A DNA stretch of 64,000 nt, from contig NZ_FQWQ01000005.1 of NCBI RefSeq assembly GCF_900129725.1, positions 124,001 to 188,000 of the forward strand, in the 5' to 3' direction. Position numbers and translations under genes: made by a program. The stretch is from Chryseolinea serpens. Its GTDB lineage: Bacteria; Bacteroidota; Bacteroidia; Cytophagales; Cyclobacteriaceae. Of this stretch, positions 48,883-57,858 are shown piece after piece. Position 1 is the stretch's first letter, and each line of letters begins with the position of its first letter. The notes beneath the pieces were generated by a model, which saw only the letters and a list, made by a program, of their open reading frames with translations, did not search any database and was not told the DNA's origin.

Positions 48883-49392
48883 TTGGAAACCGTTACGCTA
48901 AATTCAACACACAAAAAAAAGGAATTCTCGTGCGGTGAAGGTTCGCTGGATAGCTATATAAAAATTCAAGCGGGCCAAGATCAGAAAAAGCGCGTATCCA
49001 TTTGTTTTGTGCTGGCCGAAGGTGATGGAATGATTAAAGGGTATTATACGCTCGCCAATGATAGCATAAGCCGGGATAGTATTCCTGCATCCCTTGGAAA
49101 AACCATGCCTTACAAGAAATTACCCGTCACACTAATCGGACGGCTAGCGCGTGACGAGCGATATAAAGGTGGCGGCATTGGTCCATGGTTAGTGGTAGAC
49201 GCTTTAAAAAAAGCCTTGCGTGTTTCTGACGAAATCAGTTCAATAGCTGTGGTGGTTGATCCTCTCCATGAGAAGGCGGCCGACTTTTATGAAAAGTTTG
49301 GGTTCGTCAAATTGCAAGACACTACGAGAATGTTCATGTCAATGGAAACCATCCGAGATGCATTTGAAGAAAAAACAAAAGGGAAGAAATAG
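48883..49392 (+). CDS. GNAT acetyltransferase toxin (TacT/AtaT-like)
   Basis: 169 residues. The acetyl-CoA loop is RLARDERYKGGGIGPWLV near residue 90, and VVVDPLHEKAADFYEKFGF carries the conserved Tyr near residue 145. These toxins acetylate the amino acid on charged tRNA and stop translation. The start is TTG: no ATG exists before residue 50, and the family start region (HKKKEFSCGEGSLDSYI) lies just behind it. A weak start next to the antitoxin may keep toxin levels low. A terminator follows at 49493. Confidence 0.88.
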   Translation: METVTLNSTHKKKEFSCGEGSLDSYIKIQAGQDQKKRVSICFVLAEGDGMIKGYYTLANDSISRDSIPASLGKTMPYKKLPVTLIGRLARDERYKGGGIGPWLVVDALKKALRVSDEISSIAVVVDPLHEKAADFYEKFGFVKLQDTTRMFMSMETIRDAFEEKTKGKK

Positions 49393-49492
49393 AGACGGCG
49401 GGAACGTTCCCATCAGACAATAGCCAATCTACTTCCAGAACGTCATCCTGTAAGTCCTGTACGGATAACAAAACATGTTGTGAACACCCACA

Positions 49493-49516
49493 AAAAAACA
49501 GCGTGAACTGTTTTTT
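49493..49516 (+). terminator. terminator after the toxin-antitoxin operon
   Basis: The stem AAAAAACAG / CTGTTTTTT (49493-49501 with 49508-49516) has a 6-base loop and T-run. A perfect 12-base palindrome GGGAACGTTCCC lies nearer the stop, at 49400-49411. Confidence 0.65.
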
Positions 49517-49586
49517 CAATCGTTAGCGGATATAGAATATCTGTGTATATTGAATCTGGTCTGCTCCATCCCCAGGCCCCGCGTCC

Positions 49587-51218
49587 ATGAATCATCTCCA
49601 TTCGGTTGACTACGTTGTGTTCCTGGTTTACTTTATCACGGTGTCGACATACGGTCTGTGGATCTATTACCGCAAAAAATCAAAGAGTGCCGATGCCAAG
49701 GATTTTTTTCTTGCCGAAGGGTCGCTCACCTGGTGGGCCATCGGCGCGTCGCTCATAGCCTCAAATATTTCAGCTGAACATTTTATAGGCATGTCGGGCT
49801 CCGGCTTTGCGCTGGGTCTGGCCATTTCGACCTACGAATGGATGGCCGCGGCAACCCTTGTGATCGTGGCGGTATTTTTTATTCCGGTGTATTTGAAAAA
49901 CAAGATCTATACCATGCCGCAATTCCTCTCACAGCGCTACAACGATACGGTGAGCACCATCATGGCCGTATTCTGGTTGCTGGTCTATGTGTTTGTGAAT
50001 TTGACCTCCATATTATACCTGGGCGCGCTCGCCATCAATTCCATATCGGGCATTGATTTTGGGTGGTGCATTGCCGGGCTGGCTTTCTTTTCCGTGATCG
50101 TGACGTTGGGAGGGATGAAGGTGATCGGCTATACGGATGTGATCCAGGTAGGCGTGTTGCTCCTCGGCGGATTGGTCACCACCTACCTTGCCCTGAACAT
50201 GGTCTCGGCACACGACGGTGGAGGGGAAAATATCTGGCGAGGCTTTCAAATACTGCGCGAGAAAGCGCCTTCGCATTTTCACATGATCTTCAACAATACA
50301 CATCCGTACTACAAAGATCTTCCCGGTCTCTCGGTGTTGATCGGCGGCATGTGGATCAACAACCTTAACTACTGGGGATGTAATCAATACATCATTCAAC
50401 GCGCACTGGGTGCGGATTTGAAAACGGCGCGAAGTGGAATTTTATTCGCCGCATTCTTAAAATTATTGGTACCGGTCATCGCCGTTATTCCAGGCATTGC
50501 TGCATTTGTTTTGTATCAGCAGGGAATGTTTCAAACGGAAATGGTCGATGCTGCCGGTGTGGTGAAGCCCGATCATGCCTATCCAACCCTCATGAATCTT
50601 TTGCCGGCAGGTTTAAAAGGGCTTGCCTTTGCAGCATTGACGGCCGCGGTAGTAGCCTCGTTGGCGGGAAAGGCAAACAGCATTGCCACGATCTTCTCGA
50701 TGGACATCTACAAGAAATTTTTCAACAAGAAGATCAGTGAACGGAACCTGGTGATTTCGGGAAGGGTCACGGTCATAGTCGCCATGGTGCTGGCGGCTCT
50801 CGTTGCTCCGTTGCTTCGCTCGTTGGACCAAGCCTATCAATTCATCCAGGAATACGTCGGCTTTATTTCTCCGGGCGTGCTCGCCATTTTTCTGATGGGC
50901 TTTTTCTGGAAACGGGCAACCTCCACGGCTGCGCTGGCGGCCGCTTCACTGACGATCCCGCTATCGACCATTCTCAAATTTCTTCCCGTGTGGACAGCGG
51001 GATCGTTCCCGGACTATCCCTTCCTGGATCGCATGACCATTGTGTTTGTCTTTTTGATTCTTTTAATGATCATCCTAAGCCTGCTCGACCGCAAAAGCAA
51101 GGACCAACCGCGCGTCATTCAAATCGATACGTCCATGTTTCGCAGTTCACCGGGTTTTGTTGTGGGGTCCGTGCTCATTATGGGCATCCTGGCGGCCTTG
51201 TACATTGGATTCTGGTAA
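49587..51218 (+). CDS. sodium/solute symporter (SSS/SLC5 family)
   Basis: 543 residues with about 13-14 membrane helices. The SSS signature regions are EHFIGMSGSGFALGLAISTYEW near residue 70, GGMKVIGYTDVIQVGVLLLGG and NYWGCNQYIIQRALGA, the last typical of the sugar/inositol SGLT branch. It takes up a solute with Na+. The myo-inositol oxygenase gene 71 bases downstream makes myo-inositol the best guess for the substrate; this is inference from context. Confidence 0.93.
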   Translation: MNHLHSVDYVVFLVYFITVSTYGLWIYYRKKSKSADAKDFFLAEGSLTWWAIGASLIASNISAEHFIGMSGSGFALGLAISTYEWMAAATLVIVAVFFIPVYLKNKIYTMPQFLSQRYNDTVSTIMAVFWLLVYVFVNLTSILYLGALAINSISGIDFGWCIAGLAFFSVIVTLGGMKVIGYTDVIQVGVLLLGGLVTTYLALNMVSAHDGGGENIWRGFQILREKAPSHFHMIFNNTHPYYKDLPGLSVLIGGMWINNLNYWGCNQYIIQRALGADLKTARSGILFAAFLKLLVPVIAVIPGIAAFVLYQQGMFQTEMVDAAGVVKPDHAYPTLMNLLPAGLKGLAFAALTAAVVASLAGKANSIATIFSMDIYKKFFNKKISERNLVISGRVTVIVAMVLAALVAPLLRSLDQAYQFIQEYVGFISPGVLAIFLMGFFWKRATSTAALAAASLTIPLSTILKFLPVWTAGSFPDYPFLDRMTIVFVFLILLMIILSLLDRKSKDQPRVIQIDTSMFRSSPGFVVGSVLIMGILAALYIGFW

Positions 51219-51255
51219 TCCTGCAAACGGTAGAGATTTTCTTGTGACGATTTTG

Positions 51256-51263
51256 TAAATTTG
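51256..51263 (+). promoter_or_regulatory. -7 box TAAATTTG before the inositol oxygenase gene
   Basis: An exact TAnnTTTG match 26 bases before the ATG. Inositol oxygenase may therefore have its own promoter besides read-through from the symporter gene. The -33 element is not clear. Confidence 0.45.
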
Positions 51264-51289
51264 TTTAGTAACAATAAAAACGAGGTATT

Positions 51290-52171
51290 ATGAGAGACGC
51301 ACGTTCTTTTTCCGAAAGCGAAATCAATCCGCTGCACAGCATCGAACAGTGGGAAGACGATGTTTTGAAACGCTACCCTGAACCCGAAGTGCCTGCCAAG
51401 GCAAAAGAAGAATATAGGAATTATGCGGACCCTGTCCGCGATACGGTGCGCGAGTTCTATCGCCTCAACCACACCTATCAGAGCTATGACTTTGTGCAGG
51501 AAAAAAGGGCCGAGTTCCTCAAATTCGACCGCAAGGAAATGCCCGTGTGGAAAGCCATGGAATTCCTCAACACGCTTGTAGACGATTCAGATCCCGATAT
51601 CGAACTGGACCAACTCCAACACTTGCTGCAAACTGCCGAAGCCATCCGTCGCGATGGTCACCCGGATTGGTTCGTGCTCACGGGCTTCATCCACGACATG
51701 GGCAAAGTGCTTTGCCTTTTCGGCGAACCCCAATGGGCTGTGGTGGGCGATACATTCCCCGTAGGCTGTAAATTTTCAGACAAGATTGTTTATCCTGAAT
51801 TTTTTAGCCTGAACCCCGACTATACCAACGAGAAATACAACACGAAGCTTGGCATTTATAGCGAGGGCTGCGGCCTTCGGAATGTCACCATGTCATGGGG
51901 ACACGACGAGTACTTGTATCAGATCACGAAAGATTATCTGCCGGACCCTGCGCTCTACATGATCCGCTATCACTCTTTCTATGCGCAACACCGTGAACAT
52001 GCCTATGAACACCTGATGGACAATCACGATCGCGAAATGTTTGAATGGGTAAAGAAATTCAATCCCTACGATCTGTATTCGAAAAACCCCGTTCCTCCCA
52101 ACGTAAAAGAATTGAAGCCGTACTACGAAGACCTCATTGCCAAATACCTTCCCCCGGTAGTGAAGTTGTAA
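51290..52171 (+). CDS. myo-inositol oxygenase (MIOX)
   Basis: A di-iron oxygenase that cleaves myo-inositol to D-glucuronate with O2. 293 residues, full length compared with the about 285-residue animal enzyme. All six metal ligands have counterparts: His in [12 protein letters not shown], His-Asp in [11 protein letters not shown], His in [12 protein letters not shown], His in [14 protein letters not shown] and Asp in [10 protein letters not shown]. It sits behind a sodium symporter. No uronate pathway gene is adjacent, so glucuronate would be processed by genes elsewhere. The enzyme is better known from eukaryotes but occurs in Bacteroidota. Confidence 0.95.
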   Translation: MRDARSFSESEINPLHSIEQWEDDVLKRYPEPEVPAKAKEEYRNYADPVRDTVREFYRLNHTYQSYDFVQEKRAEFLKFDRKEMPVWKAMEFLNTLVDDSDPDIELDQLQHLLQTAEAIRRDGHPDWFVLTGFIHDMGKVLCLFGEPQWAVVGDTFPVGCKFSDKIVYPEFFSLNPDYTNEKYNTKLGIYSEGCGLRNVTMSWGHDEYLYQITKDYLPDPALYMIRYHSFYAQHREHAYEHLMDNHDREMFEWVKKFNPYDLYSKNPVPPNVKELKPYYEDLIAKYLPPVVKL

Positions 52172-52194
52172 CGTACCCGATCATAAGACAAAAT

Positions 52195-52231
52195 AAAAGA
52201 CCTTGCTGTATCGATTACAGCAAGGTCTTTT
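52195..52231. terminator. bidirectional terminator between MIOX and the phosphorylase-like gene
   Basis: A perfect 12-base stem (52199-52210 with 52216-52227), extended by AAAA/TTTT, and a 5-base loop. It serves two convergent genes. Confidence 0.85.
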
Positions 52232-52265
52232 CATGATAACCTTTTTCTATTCTTCCGAGGCAGTC

Positions 52266-53918
52266 TTAGAAGTTATATAACTCCTTATAGTATTGGTCAG
52301 CCATCCGCCCGGCATCAAAGAACGGCAGCACATCTGTCATGCTCGCTTTCACGATGCTTTGCCAAGCTCCGGGATTTTTATAGTACGTCGGGATGATCTC
52401 TTTCTCCAGCACATTCAACAAATTCTGTCCTTCGATTTTGTCTTTCGATTCTGGAGTGAGCAAATCGTTCGCCGTTTCAATGATGAAAGCGTTCTTGCCA
52501 TGATTCGAAAATTCGGGCACCCAACCGTCGGGAATGGAAAGGTTTACGGATGCGTTCATCGCCGCGGTCATGCCCGAGGTTCCGGAAGCCTCGTGATATA
52601 GACGCGGATTGTTCAACCAGATGTCCGAGCCTTTCTTCAAATGCCCCGAGAGCCACAGCTCATAGCCGGTCACAACGGTACAGTTAGGCAGATCTTTTGT
52701 CTTCCAATAGATCTCGTTAAAAATATTGATGGCCGCATAATCTTCGGGGTAGGGCTTGCCGGCCCAAATGATCTGCACAGGGTAGTCGGTGTTGTTGGCG
52801 ATCTTCAGGAAGCGGTTGTAGTCGGCCAGCAACAAGTTGGCGCGCTTGTAGCCGGCAAAGCGACGGGCCCACACGATGGTGAGCACATTCTCGTTGAACA
52901 GCTTTCCGGTTTGGTTCGCCACTACGCGGAACAATTTTTTCTTCAATTCTTTTTTCCGGGCGACGAGGGCCTGGTCATCATTTCGTGCCAATGCCTGGTC
53001 GAGGTCGGGATCGCTCCAATAAGTTTTGTTTTGTGCATTGGTGATGGCTGTGATCTCGCAAATGCCTTGGTAGTCGCCCCACATTTTGCGCGACACTTCG
53101 CCGTGAAGTTGTGATACACCATTGGCCCGCTTGGCCAGGCGCAGTGCCGTGAGGGTATAGTTCAGCACGCCGTTTTCAGGATAAACATAATCGTTCACCT
53201 CGTCTTGCGTGAGACCGTTGAAGAAACTCATGCTGTGCAATAACGGCATGCTGTGCTCCTCATTACCCGCCTTCTCGGGAGTGTGTGTCGTAAAGGCAAC
53301 GCGCTTCTGCACTTCTTCAATCTTTTTGTATTTGTGCAGCAGGTAGAAACACATGGGCAACGCGTGGCCTTCATTCATGTGATAGATGTCCGTTTGACGA
53401 CCCAACACGTCCAGCAAGGTGGCACCACCGATACCTAGCAGGATCGACTGTGCAATGCGCGTCGTTTCATTGGGGTCATACAGACGATGGCTGATGGTTT
53501 GTGCGAGATAATCGTTCTCCGGAATGTCGGTGCTCAACAGGAACAGCGGTGCGGATTGAAATACCTCGGGCTTCAGCAAATAGGCTTTCACATACACTTT
53601 TGAGCCGTGTATGGTGATGGGGAAAACAATGTTGGTGTCCGTCAGAAAAGAATAGTCCTTGTCGCGGAAGCTCACTTTCAAGGTCTGGTCCTGGTTGCGT
53701 TCCTGGTCGTAGTAGCCCTTTTTCCAAAGGATGCCGATACCAACCAGGTTTTGTTTCAGCTCATAGGCGCTGCGCAGGTGCGAGCCGGCCAGGAAACCGA
53801 GGCCGCCGCTATAGATTTTCAAGGGTTGATCGACAGCAAACTCCATCGAAAAATAAGCAACGGGCTTGCTGTATTTCTCATCGAACGTGTAGGGGAAAAG
53901 TTCGGAAGGTTTTATCAT
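52266..53918 (-). CDS. alpha-glucan phosphorylase-like protein lacking the PLP lysine
   Basis: 550 residues of the short GT35 (TIGR02094-like) branch: VAYFSMEFAVDQPLKIYSGGLGFLAGSHL, HTPEKAGNEEHS, WARRFAGYKRANLL, and the motif EASGTSGMTAAMN. In phosphorylases this motif reads EASGT..MK, with the Lys forming the Schiff base to PLP. Here the position is Thr451 (ACC codon, read directly). The phosphate-site residues of the RR..YKR block are kept. If the alignment is right the protein cannot bind PLP in the usual way. It may be an inactive or altered transferase. It is a single gene. Confidence 0.88.
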   Translation of the reverse strand: MIKPSELFPYTFDEKYSKPVAYFSMEFAVDQPLKIYSGGLGFLAGSHLRSAYELKQNLVGIGILWKKGYYDQERNQDQTLKVSFRDKDYSFLTDTNIVFPITIHGSKVYVKAYLLKPEVFQSAPLFLLSTDIPENDYLAQTISHRLYDPNETTRIAQSILLGIGGATLLDVLGRQTDIYHMNEGHALPMCFYLLHKYKKIEEVQKRVAFTTHTPEKAGNEEHSMPLLHSMSFFNGLTQDEVNDYVYPENGVLNYTLTALRLAKRANGVSQLHGEVSRKMWGDYQGICEITAITNAQNKTYWSDPDLDQALARNDDQALVARKKELKKKLFRVVANQTGKLFNENVLTIVWARRFAGYKRANLLLADYNRFLKIANNTDYPVQIIWAGKPYPEDYAAINIFNEIYWKTKDLPNCTVVTGYELWLSGHLKKGSDIWLNNPRLYHEASGTSGMTAAMNASVNLSIPDGWVPEFSNHGKNAFIIETANDLLTPESKDKIEGQNLLNVLEKEIIPTYYKNPGAWQSIVKASMTDVLPFFDAGRMADQYYKELYNF

Positions 53919-53949
53919 GGTGATTTTGAACTAGATAGTTGATTCAACT

Positions 53950-53957
53950 CAAACGTA
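53950..53957 (-). promoter_or_regulatory. -7 box TACGTTTG before the phosphorylase-like gene
   Basis: An exact TAnnTTTG match on the minus strand, 31 bases before the ATG. No good -33 element. Confidence 0.45.
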
Positions 53958-54077
53958 GTGAAACGAAATGAAATTTGCGATGCACCGAAAGCCAGGGGAG
54001 CGGGGATTCCCTTTTGCAAACGTTTGATGCCCCTCCGGACGATGTTGAAATACTTACATGCGTTACTTTGAACAATA

Positions 54078-55067
54078 TTATATGAAATGCGTCAGCAACG
54101 ATTGAAGGGTATCGAATGACGTCTTTTGATTGATGATCCATCGAAGATGACCGTCCTTTTCCACGACATCGATATGGGGGAGGGAGGGGCCGGGGGAGGT
54201 GACGCTAAACCCGTTTCGCTCCAACGCATTCCGGGTCCAAAGGTAGGCGTGGCCATCGCCTTGAAGGGAGATCATTTTATCGCGGTAGGCCTCATGCGAG
54301 ATCTTGCCGGTTTTCAGATCATAGCCCTTGAATTGAAATACCTCATCAAATACACCGGACAACACCAGGTCTTCGGGGATCCCGGTCACCAACGTTTTGC
54401 CGCGTCCCGCCAGCCAGATGAGGTCCGCGGTTTGGAGGGCAAGGTCCAATTCATGGGTGGCAATCAGGATGGCCTTGTTCAACTTTCGTGCAAGCCGGCG
54501 CAACAGGTTCATCACCTCCACGCGATTGTTCAAATCGAGGTGGGCCGTAGGCTCATCGAGGAGAATAACGGGTGTGTCCTGCGCCAGTGCCCGGGCAATC
54601 ATGACCATCTGTTGTTGGCCATCACTGAGCTCATACAGTTTTTTGTCGGCCAGGTGCTGAATGTGAACTTCCTCCAATGCTTCGCTCACTTTTTGCTGAT
54701 CGTCTTTGCTGAGCGTGATGCCCCAGCCCATGTAGGGATAGCGCCCAAACGAAACCAGCTCCCGCACATCCATCTGGACGGTCGCAATGCGGTCGGTTAG
54801 AACTACCGATACCTGATGGGGCAGGGGACCTTTCGGGGACTGGTTCGGGCCGGCACCATAGTGAACTTCACCCGACAAAGCCTTCTGCAATCCCGCCAAA
54901 GTCCGGATCAAAGTAGATTTACCTACACCGTTCGGCCCCATAAAACACGTAAGCTCCCCGGCATTCAGCGTAAGTCCCAAATTCTCAAAAAGAACATTCC
55001 GGCCCGCGGGCAGCGCATAGCCAACCGATAATTGATGAAGCGAAACGAGGGCGGTTTTATTGGCCAT
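54078..55067 (-). CDS. iron/cobalamin-type ABC transporter ATP-binding protein
   Basis: 329 residues: Walker A MGPNGVGKSTLIRTL near residue 44, signature LSDGQQQMVMIARAL, Walker B VILLDEPTAHLD and H-loop ATHELD. This is the FecE/FhuC/BtuD type. After the core it has an extension of about 85 residues (from about 245) that is absent from E. coli FecE. It follows the FecCD-type permease after 18 bases. The binding protein and receptor are not in the window, so the ligand (siderophore, haem or cobalamin) is open. Confidence 0.92.
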   Translation of the reverse strand: MANKTALVSLHQLSVGYALPAGRNVLFENLGLTLNAGELTCFMGPNGVGKSTLIRTLAGLQKALSGEVHYGAGPNQSPKGPLPHQVSVVLTDRIATVQMDVRELVSFGRYPYMGWGITLSKDDQQKVSEALEEVHIQHLADKKLYELSDGQQQMVMIARALAQDTPVILLDEPTAHLDLNNRVEVMNLLRRLARKLNKAILIATHELDLALQTADLIWLAGRGKTLVTGIPEDLVLSGVFDEVFQFKGYDLKTGKISHEAYRDKMISLQGDGHAYLWTRNALERNGFSVTSPGPSLPHIDVVEKDGHLRWIINQKTSFDTLQSLLTHFI

Positions 55068-55085
55068 GACACATTATATATAAGA

Positions 55086-56105
55086 TCAAACCGAAAGCCG
55101 TTTTGCCCGCAAAATGATCCAGATCACGACCGGTGCCCCCACCATGGCAGTGATGGCGTTGATGGGAAGCACATAGGCGCTCCCCGGAAGCTGCGTCACG
55201 ATATCACAAAACAACATTAACACTCCGCCGCCAACACTGACGGCCGGGATCAGTATTTTGTGATTGTGCGTCTTGATGAGGAGCTTGGTCAGGTGAGGAA
55301 CCGCCAGCCCCACAAAGGCGATGGGCCCGCAAAAGGCCGTCACCCCGCCCGTTAAAAGACTGGTGGTGAGGAGAATGACCAACCGTGAGCGGTTCAGGTG
55401 GATGCCGATGCTTTGTGCATAGTTGTCGCCCAAAAGCCAGCCGTTCAGCGCTTTGGTTGAAAAAAGCGCCACCAGCCCGCTGGCCACCAGGATGGAGGTC
55501 AGGACTTTTATTTCCGTCCAATTGAGTCGTCCCAGGCTGCCAAAGGTCCAGAGTATATAGGTCTGTTGTTCTTCGGGTTTGCTGAGAAATTGGAGCACGC
55601 TCACCAGGCTGGAGGTGGTAGCACCAATCATGAGTCCTATTATTAATAATGACGTATTGTCCCGGAGGCGTTGGGCGATAACAATAACAACAAGAAACAC
55701 CCCGCAGCAACCCAGGCTGGCGGCCCCGGCAATGGCCCACGGGCTAGGCGTCGAAAGCATTTGCAAACCGGCGGCCTGACTCATAAACACCAACGATACC
55801 GCCAGGCTGGCGCCCGAACTGAGGCCGAGCACATCGGGTCCGGCCAGGGCGTTGCGAAAAAGGGTTTGCATTTGGAGGCCGGCAATAGAGAGGGCGCCCC
55901 CGGCCAAAACGCAGGTCAGGGCTTTGGTCATCCGGAACTCCCAGACGATATCGCGCCATACCGGGTTGGCGGTCTCGCTGCCGGAAAGGATGCTCAAAAT
56001 GGCGCCGGGAGGAATGGAAACGCTGCCCAGGCCCAGGTTCACTATAAATAGTAAAACCAGCAACAGGGGTAGGATAATCCAGCTTTTTCGGTGAATCCAG
56101 TGCAT
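55086..56105 (-). CDS. FecCD-type iron/cobalamin ABC transporter permease
   Basis: 339 residues from the ATG at 56105; a TTG 24 bases upstream was not used. About ten membrane helices. It begins IVNLGLGSVSIPPGAILSIL and has RNALAGPDVLGLSSGASLAV and GPIAFVGLAVPHLTKLLI, all characteristic of BtuC/FecD/FhuB. It pairs with the downstream ATPase and moves chelated iron or cobalamin from the periplasm into the cell. It is divergent from the ribosomal protein cluster. Confidence 0.94.
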   Translation of the reverse strand: MHWIHRKSWIILPLLLVLLFIVNLGLGSVSIPPGAILSILSGSETANPVWRDIVWEFRMTKALTCVLAGGALSIAGLQMQTLFRNALAGPDVLGLSSGASLAVSLVFMSQAAGLQMLSTPSPWAIAGAASLGCCGVFLVVIVIAQRLRDNTSLLIIGLMIGATTSSLVSVLQFLSKPEEQQTYILWTFGSLGRLNWTEIKVLTSILVASGLVALFSTKALNGWLLGDNYAQSIGIHLNRSRLVILLTTSLLTGGVTAFCGPIAFVGLAVPHLTKLLIKTHNHKILIPAVSVGGGVLMLFCDIVTQLPGSAYVLPINAITAMVGAPVVIWIILRAKRLSV

Positions 56106-56205
56106 ATCAGCCGTTTCGGATGGGCGCAATGATACGCGATTTTAGGCGATTACGCCGAAAAGCTTGGTAAACAGCGCCATTTCCCTAAAAATATTGAAAC
56201 CCAGA

Positions 56206-56236
56206 TTTGCTAACGACACTTTAGTTCCTATCTTTG
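56206..56236 (+). promoter_or_regulatory. promoter of the S10 cluster, TTTG-N19-TATCTTTG
   Basis: TTTG at 56206-56209, a 19-base spacer and TATCTTTG at 56229-56236, followed by CAGTCC. It is 60 bases before the rplC ATG. Spacing and box equal those of the rpsH internal promoter. Confidence 0.65.
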
Positions 56237-56296
56237 CAGTCCTTTTTGCAGAAAGAGTGCAGGAAGTCCTGAAAAACAGCATAAATAGGTTCAGCC

Positions 56297-56929
56297 ATGC
56301 CTGGAATTATAGGAAAGAAAATAGGAATGACGAGTGTGTTTGGCGCCGATGGCGTAAACATCGCTTGCACGGTTATCGAAGCCGGTCCTTGCGTCGTGAC
56401 GCAAGTGAAAAACGAAGAGACAGACGGATACCGTGCTGTACAATTAGCATTTGGTGAGAAGAAGGAGAAACATACCCCGAAAGCGGCTATTGGACACTTC
56501 AAGAAAGCTAACACCACCCCCAAGAAAGACATCGTAGAATTCCGCGACTTCAGTACGGAATTCGATGGAATGGTAGAACTCGGAAAAGAGATCCGCATCC
56601 AGGACGTTTTTGTTGAAGGCGATTTTATCGATGCCGTTGGTACTTCCAAGGGTAAAGGTTTCCAGGGCGTTGTGAAGCGTCACAACTTTGCCGGTGTGGG
56701 TGGTCAAACTCACGGTCAGCATAACCGTCTTCGCGCTCCCGGTTCCATGGGTAACGCGTCGTTCGCGTCCCGCGTGCCCAAAGGCAAGCGTCTTGCCGGC
56801 CGCATGGGTACCGATCGCGTGACGATCACCAACCTGAAGGTTGTGAAGATCATGCCTGAGCAAAACCTCATCGTTATTAGCGGTTCCCTCCCGGGACCTA
56901 AAAATTCAACTGTAATCCTTCAGAAATAA
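56297..56929 (+). CDS. rplC: 50S ribosomal protein L3
   Basis: 210 residues, beginning [19 protein letters not shown]. It contains the conserved loop [16 protein letters not shown] and the Gln-containing [18 protein letters not shown]. It is the first gene of the cluster here; rpsJ (S10), which normally precedes it, is absent. It shares one base with rplD (TAATG). Confidence 0.97.
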   Translation: MPGIIGKKIGMTSVFGADGVNIACTVIEAGPCVVTQVKNEETDGYRAVQLAFGEKKEKHTPKAAIGHFKKANTTPKKDIVEFRDFSTEFDGMVELGKEIRIQDVFVEGDFIDAVGTSKGKGFQGVVKRHNFAGVGGQTHGQHNRLRAPGSMGNASFASRVPKGKRLAGRMGTDRVTITNLKVVKIMPEQNLIVISGSLPGPKNSTVILQK

Positions 56930-57561
56930 TGGAAGTAACCGTATTCAAATCCAGCGGCGAAAAATCCAGCAAGACCGTAAGTCTGTCGGACCTGGTGTTT
57001 GGCATCGAGCCCAACGACCACGCGATCTACTTGGACGTAAAGAGCTATCTGGCCAACCAACGCCAGGGCACGCACAAGGCCAAGCAACGTAACGAGATTT
57101 CAGGTTCTTCCAAGAAACTGAAGAAACAAAAAGGAACTGGTGGAGCCCGTGCGGGTAACATCAAGAACCCTCAGTTCAAAGGTGGTGGACGTGTATTCGG
57201 TCCTCAACCCCGCGACTACTCGTTCAAGTTGAACAAGAAAGTGAAAGACCTCGCCCGTAAGTCGGCCCTGACTTACAAAGCAAAAGATAACTCGATTGCT
57301 ATTTTGGAAGACTTCACCTTCGAAACTCCCAAGACCAAGCAATTCACAGCGCTTCTGAAAGCCCTTTCTTTGGGTGAAAAGAAAACGCTTCTCGTTCTGC
57401 CCGAAGCCAACAAGAATGTTGTGTTGTCCGGAAGAAACATCCAGAACGCAAAAATTACTACTGCCGATCAAATCAATACTTACGATGTGATGAACGCCGA
57501 CAGCGTGATCTTCGTGGAGAGCTCGATCAGCAAGATTGAAAACCTTTTAAATAAAGCATAA
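56929..57561 (+). CDS. rplD: 50S ribosomal protein L4
   Basis: 210 residues. The conserved loop has [21 protein letters not shown], which lines the peptide exit tunnel, and [13 protein letters not shown]4 of E. coli also represses its own operon; nothing here shows or excludes this. It overlaps both neighbours by one base. Confidence 0.97.
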   Translation: MEVTVFKSSGEKSSKTVSLSDLVFGIEPNDHAIYLDVKSYLANQRQGTHKAKQRNEISGSSKKLKKQKGTGGARAGNIKNPQFKGGGRVFGPQPRDYSFKLNKKVKDLARKSALTYKAKDNSIAILEDFTFETPKTKQFTALLKALSLGEKKTLLVLPEANKNVVLSGRNIQNAKITTADQINTYDVMNADSVIFVESSISKIENLLNKA

Positions 57562-57848
57562 TGAGCACCCTGAAGAAACCCCTAGTAACGGAAAAGGTCT
57601 CTGCTCTGAATGAGAAGGGAAAATACGGTTTCATCGTCGCATTCGATGCGAACAAGGTGGAGATCAAGAAGGCCGTAGAAAAACAATACGCCGTAAACGT
57701 AGCAAGCGTAAATACCATGGTTGTGATGGGTAAGAAAAAGACCCGTTACACAAAAGCCGGTGTATTGGCAGGCCGCAAGCCCAGCTACAAGAAGGCCATC
57801 GTTACCCTGGCCGCAGGCGAAGTAATTGACTTTTATAGCAACGTCTAA
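57561..57848 (+). CDS. rplW: 50S ribosomal protein L23
   Basis: 95 residues, with LVTEKVSALNEKGKYGFIV at the N-terminus. It sits at the exit-tunnel rim and docks trigger factor and SRP. It is 10 bases before rplB. Confidence 0.96.
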   Translation: MSTLKKPLVTEKVSALNEKGKYGFIVAFDANKVEIKKAVEKQYAVNVASVNTMVVMGKKKTRYTKAGVLAGRKPSYKKAIVTLAAGEVIDFYSNV

Positions 57849-57858
57849 TTTTTGAGCA

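Noticed and set aside
49400-49411. Palindrome GGGAACGTTCCC as terminator or attachment site
   Set aside because: No loop, no T-run, no integrase or direct repeats; left as a chance palindrome.
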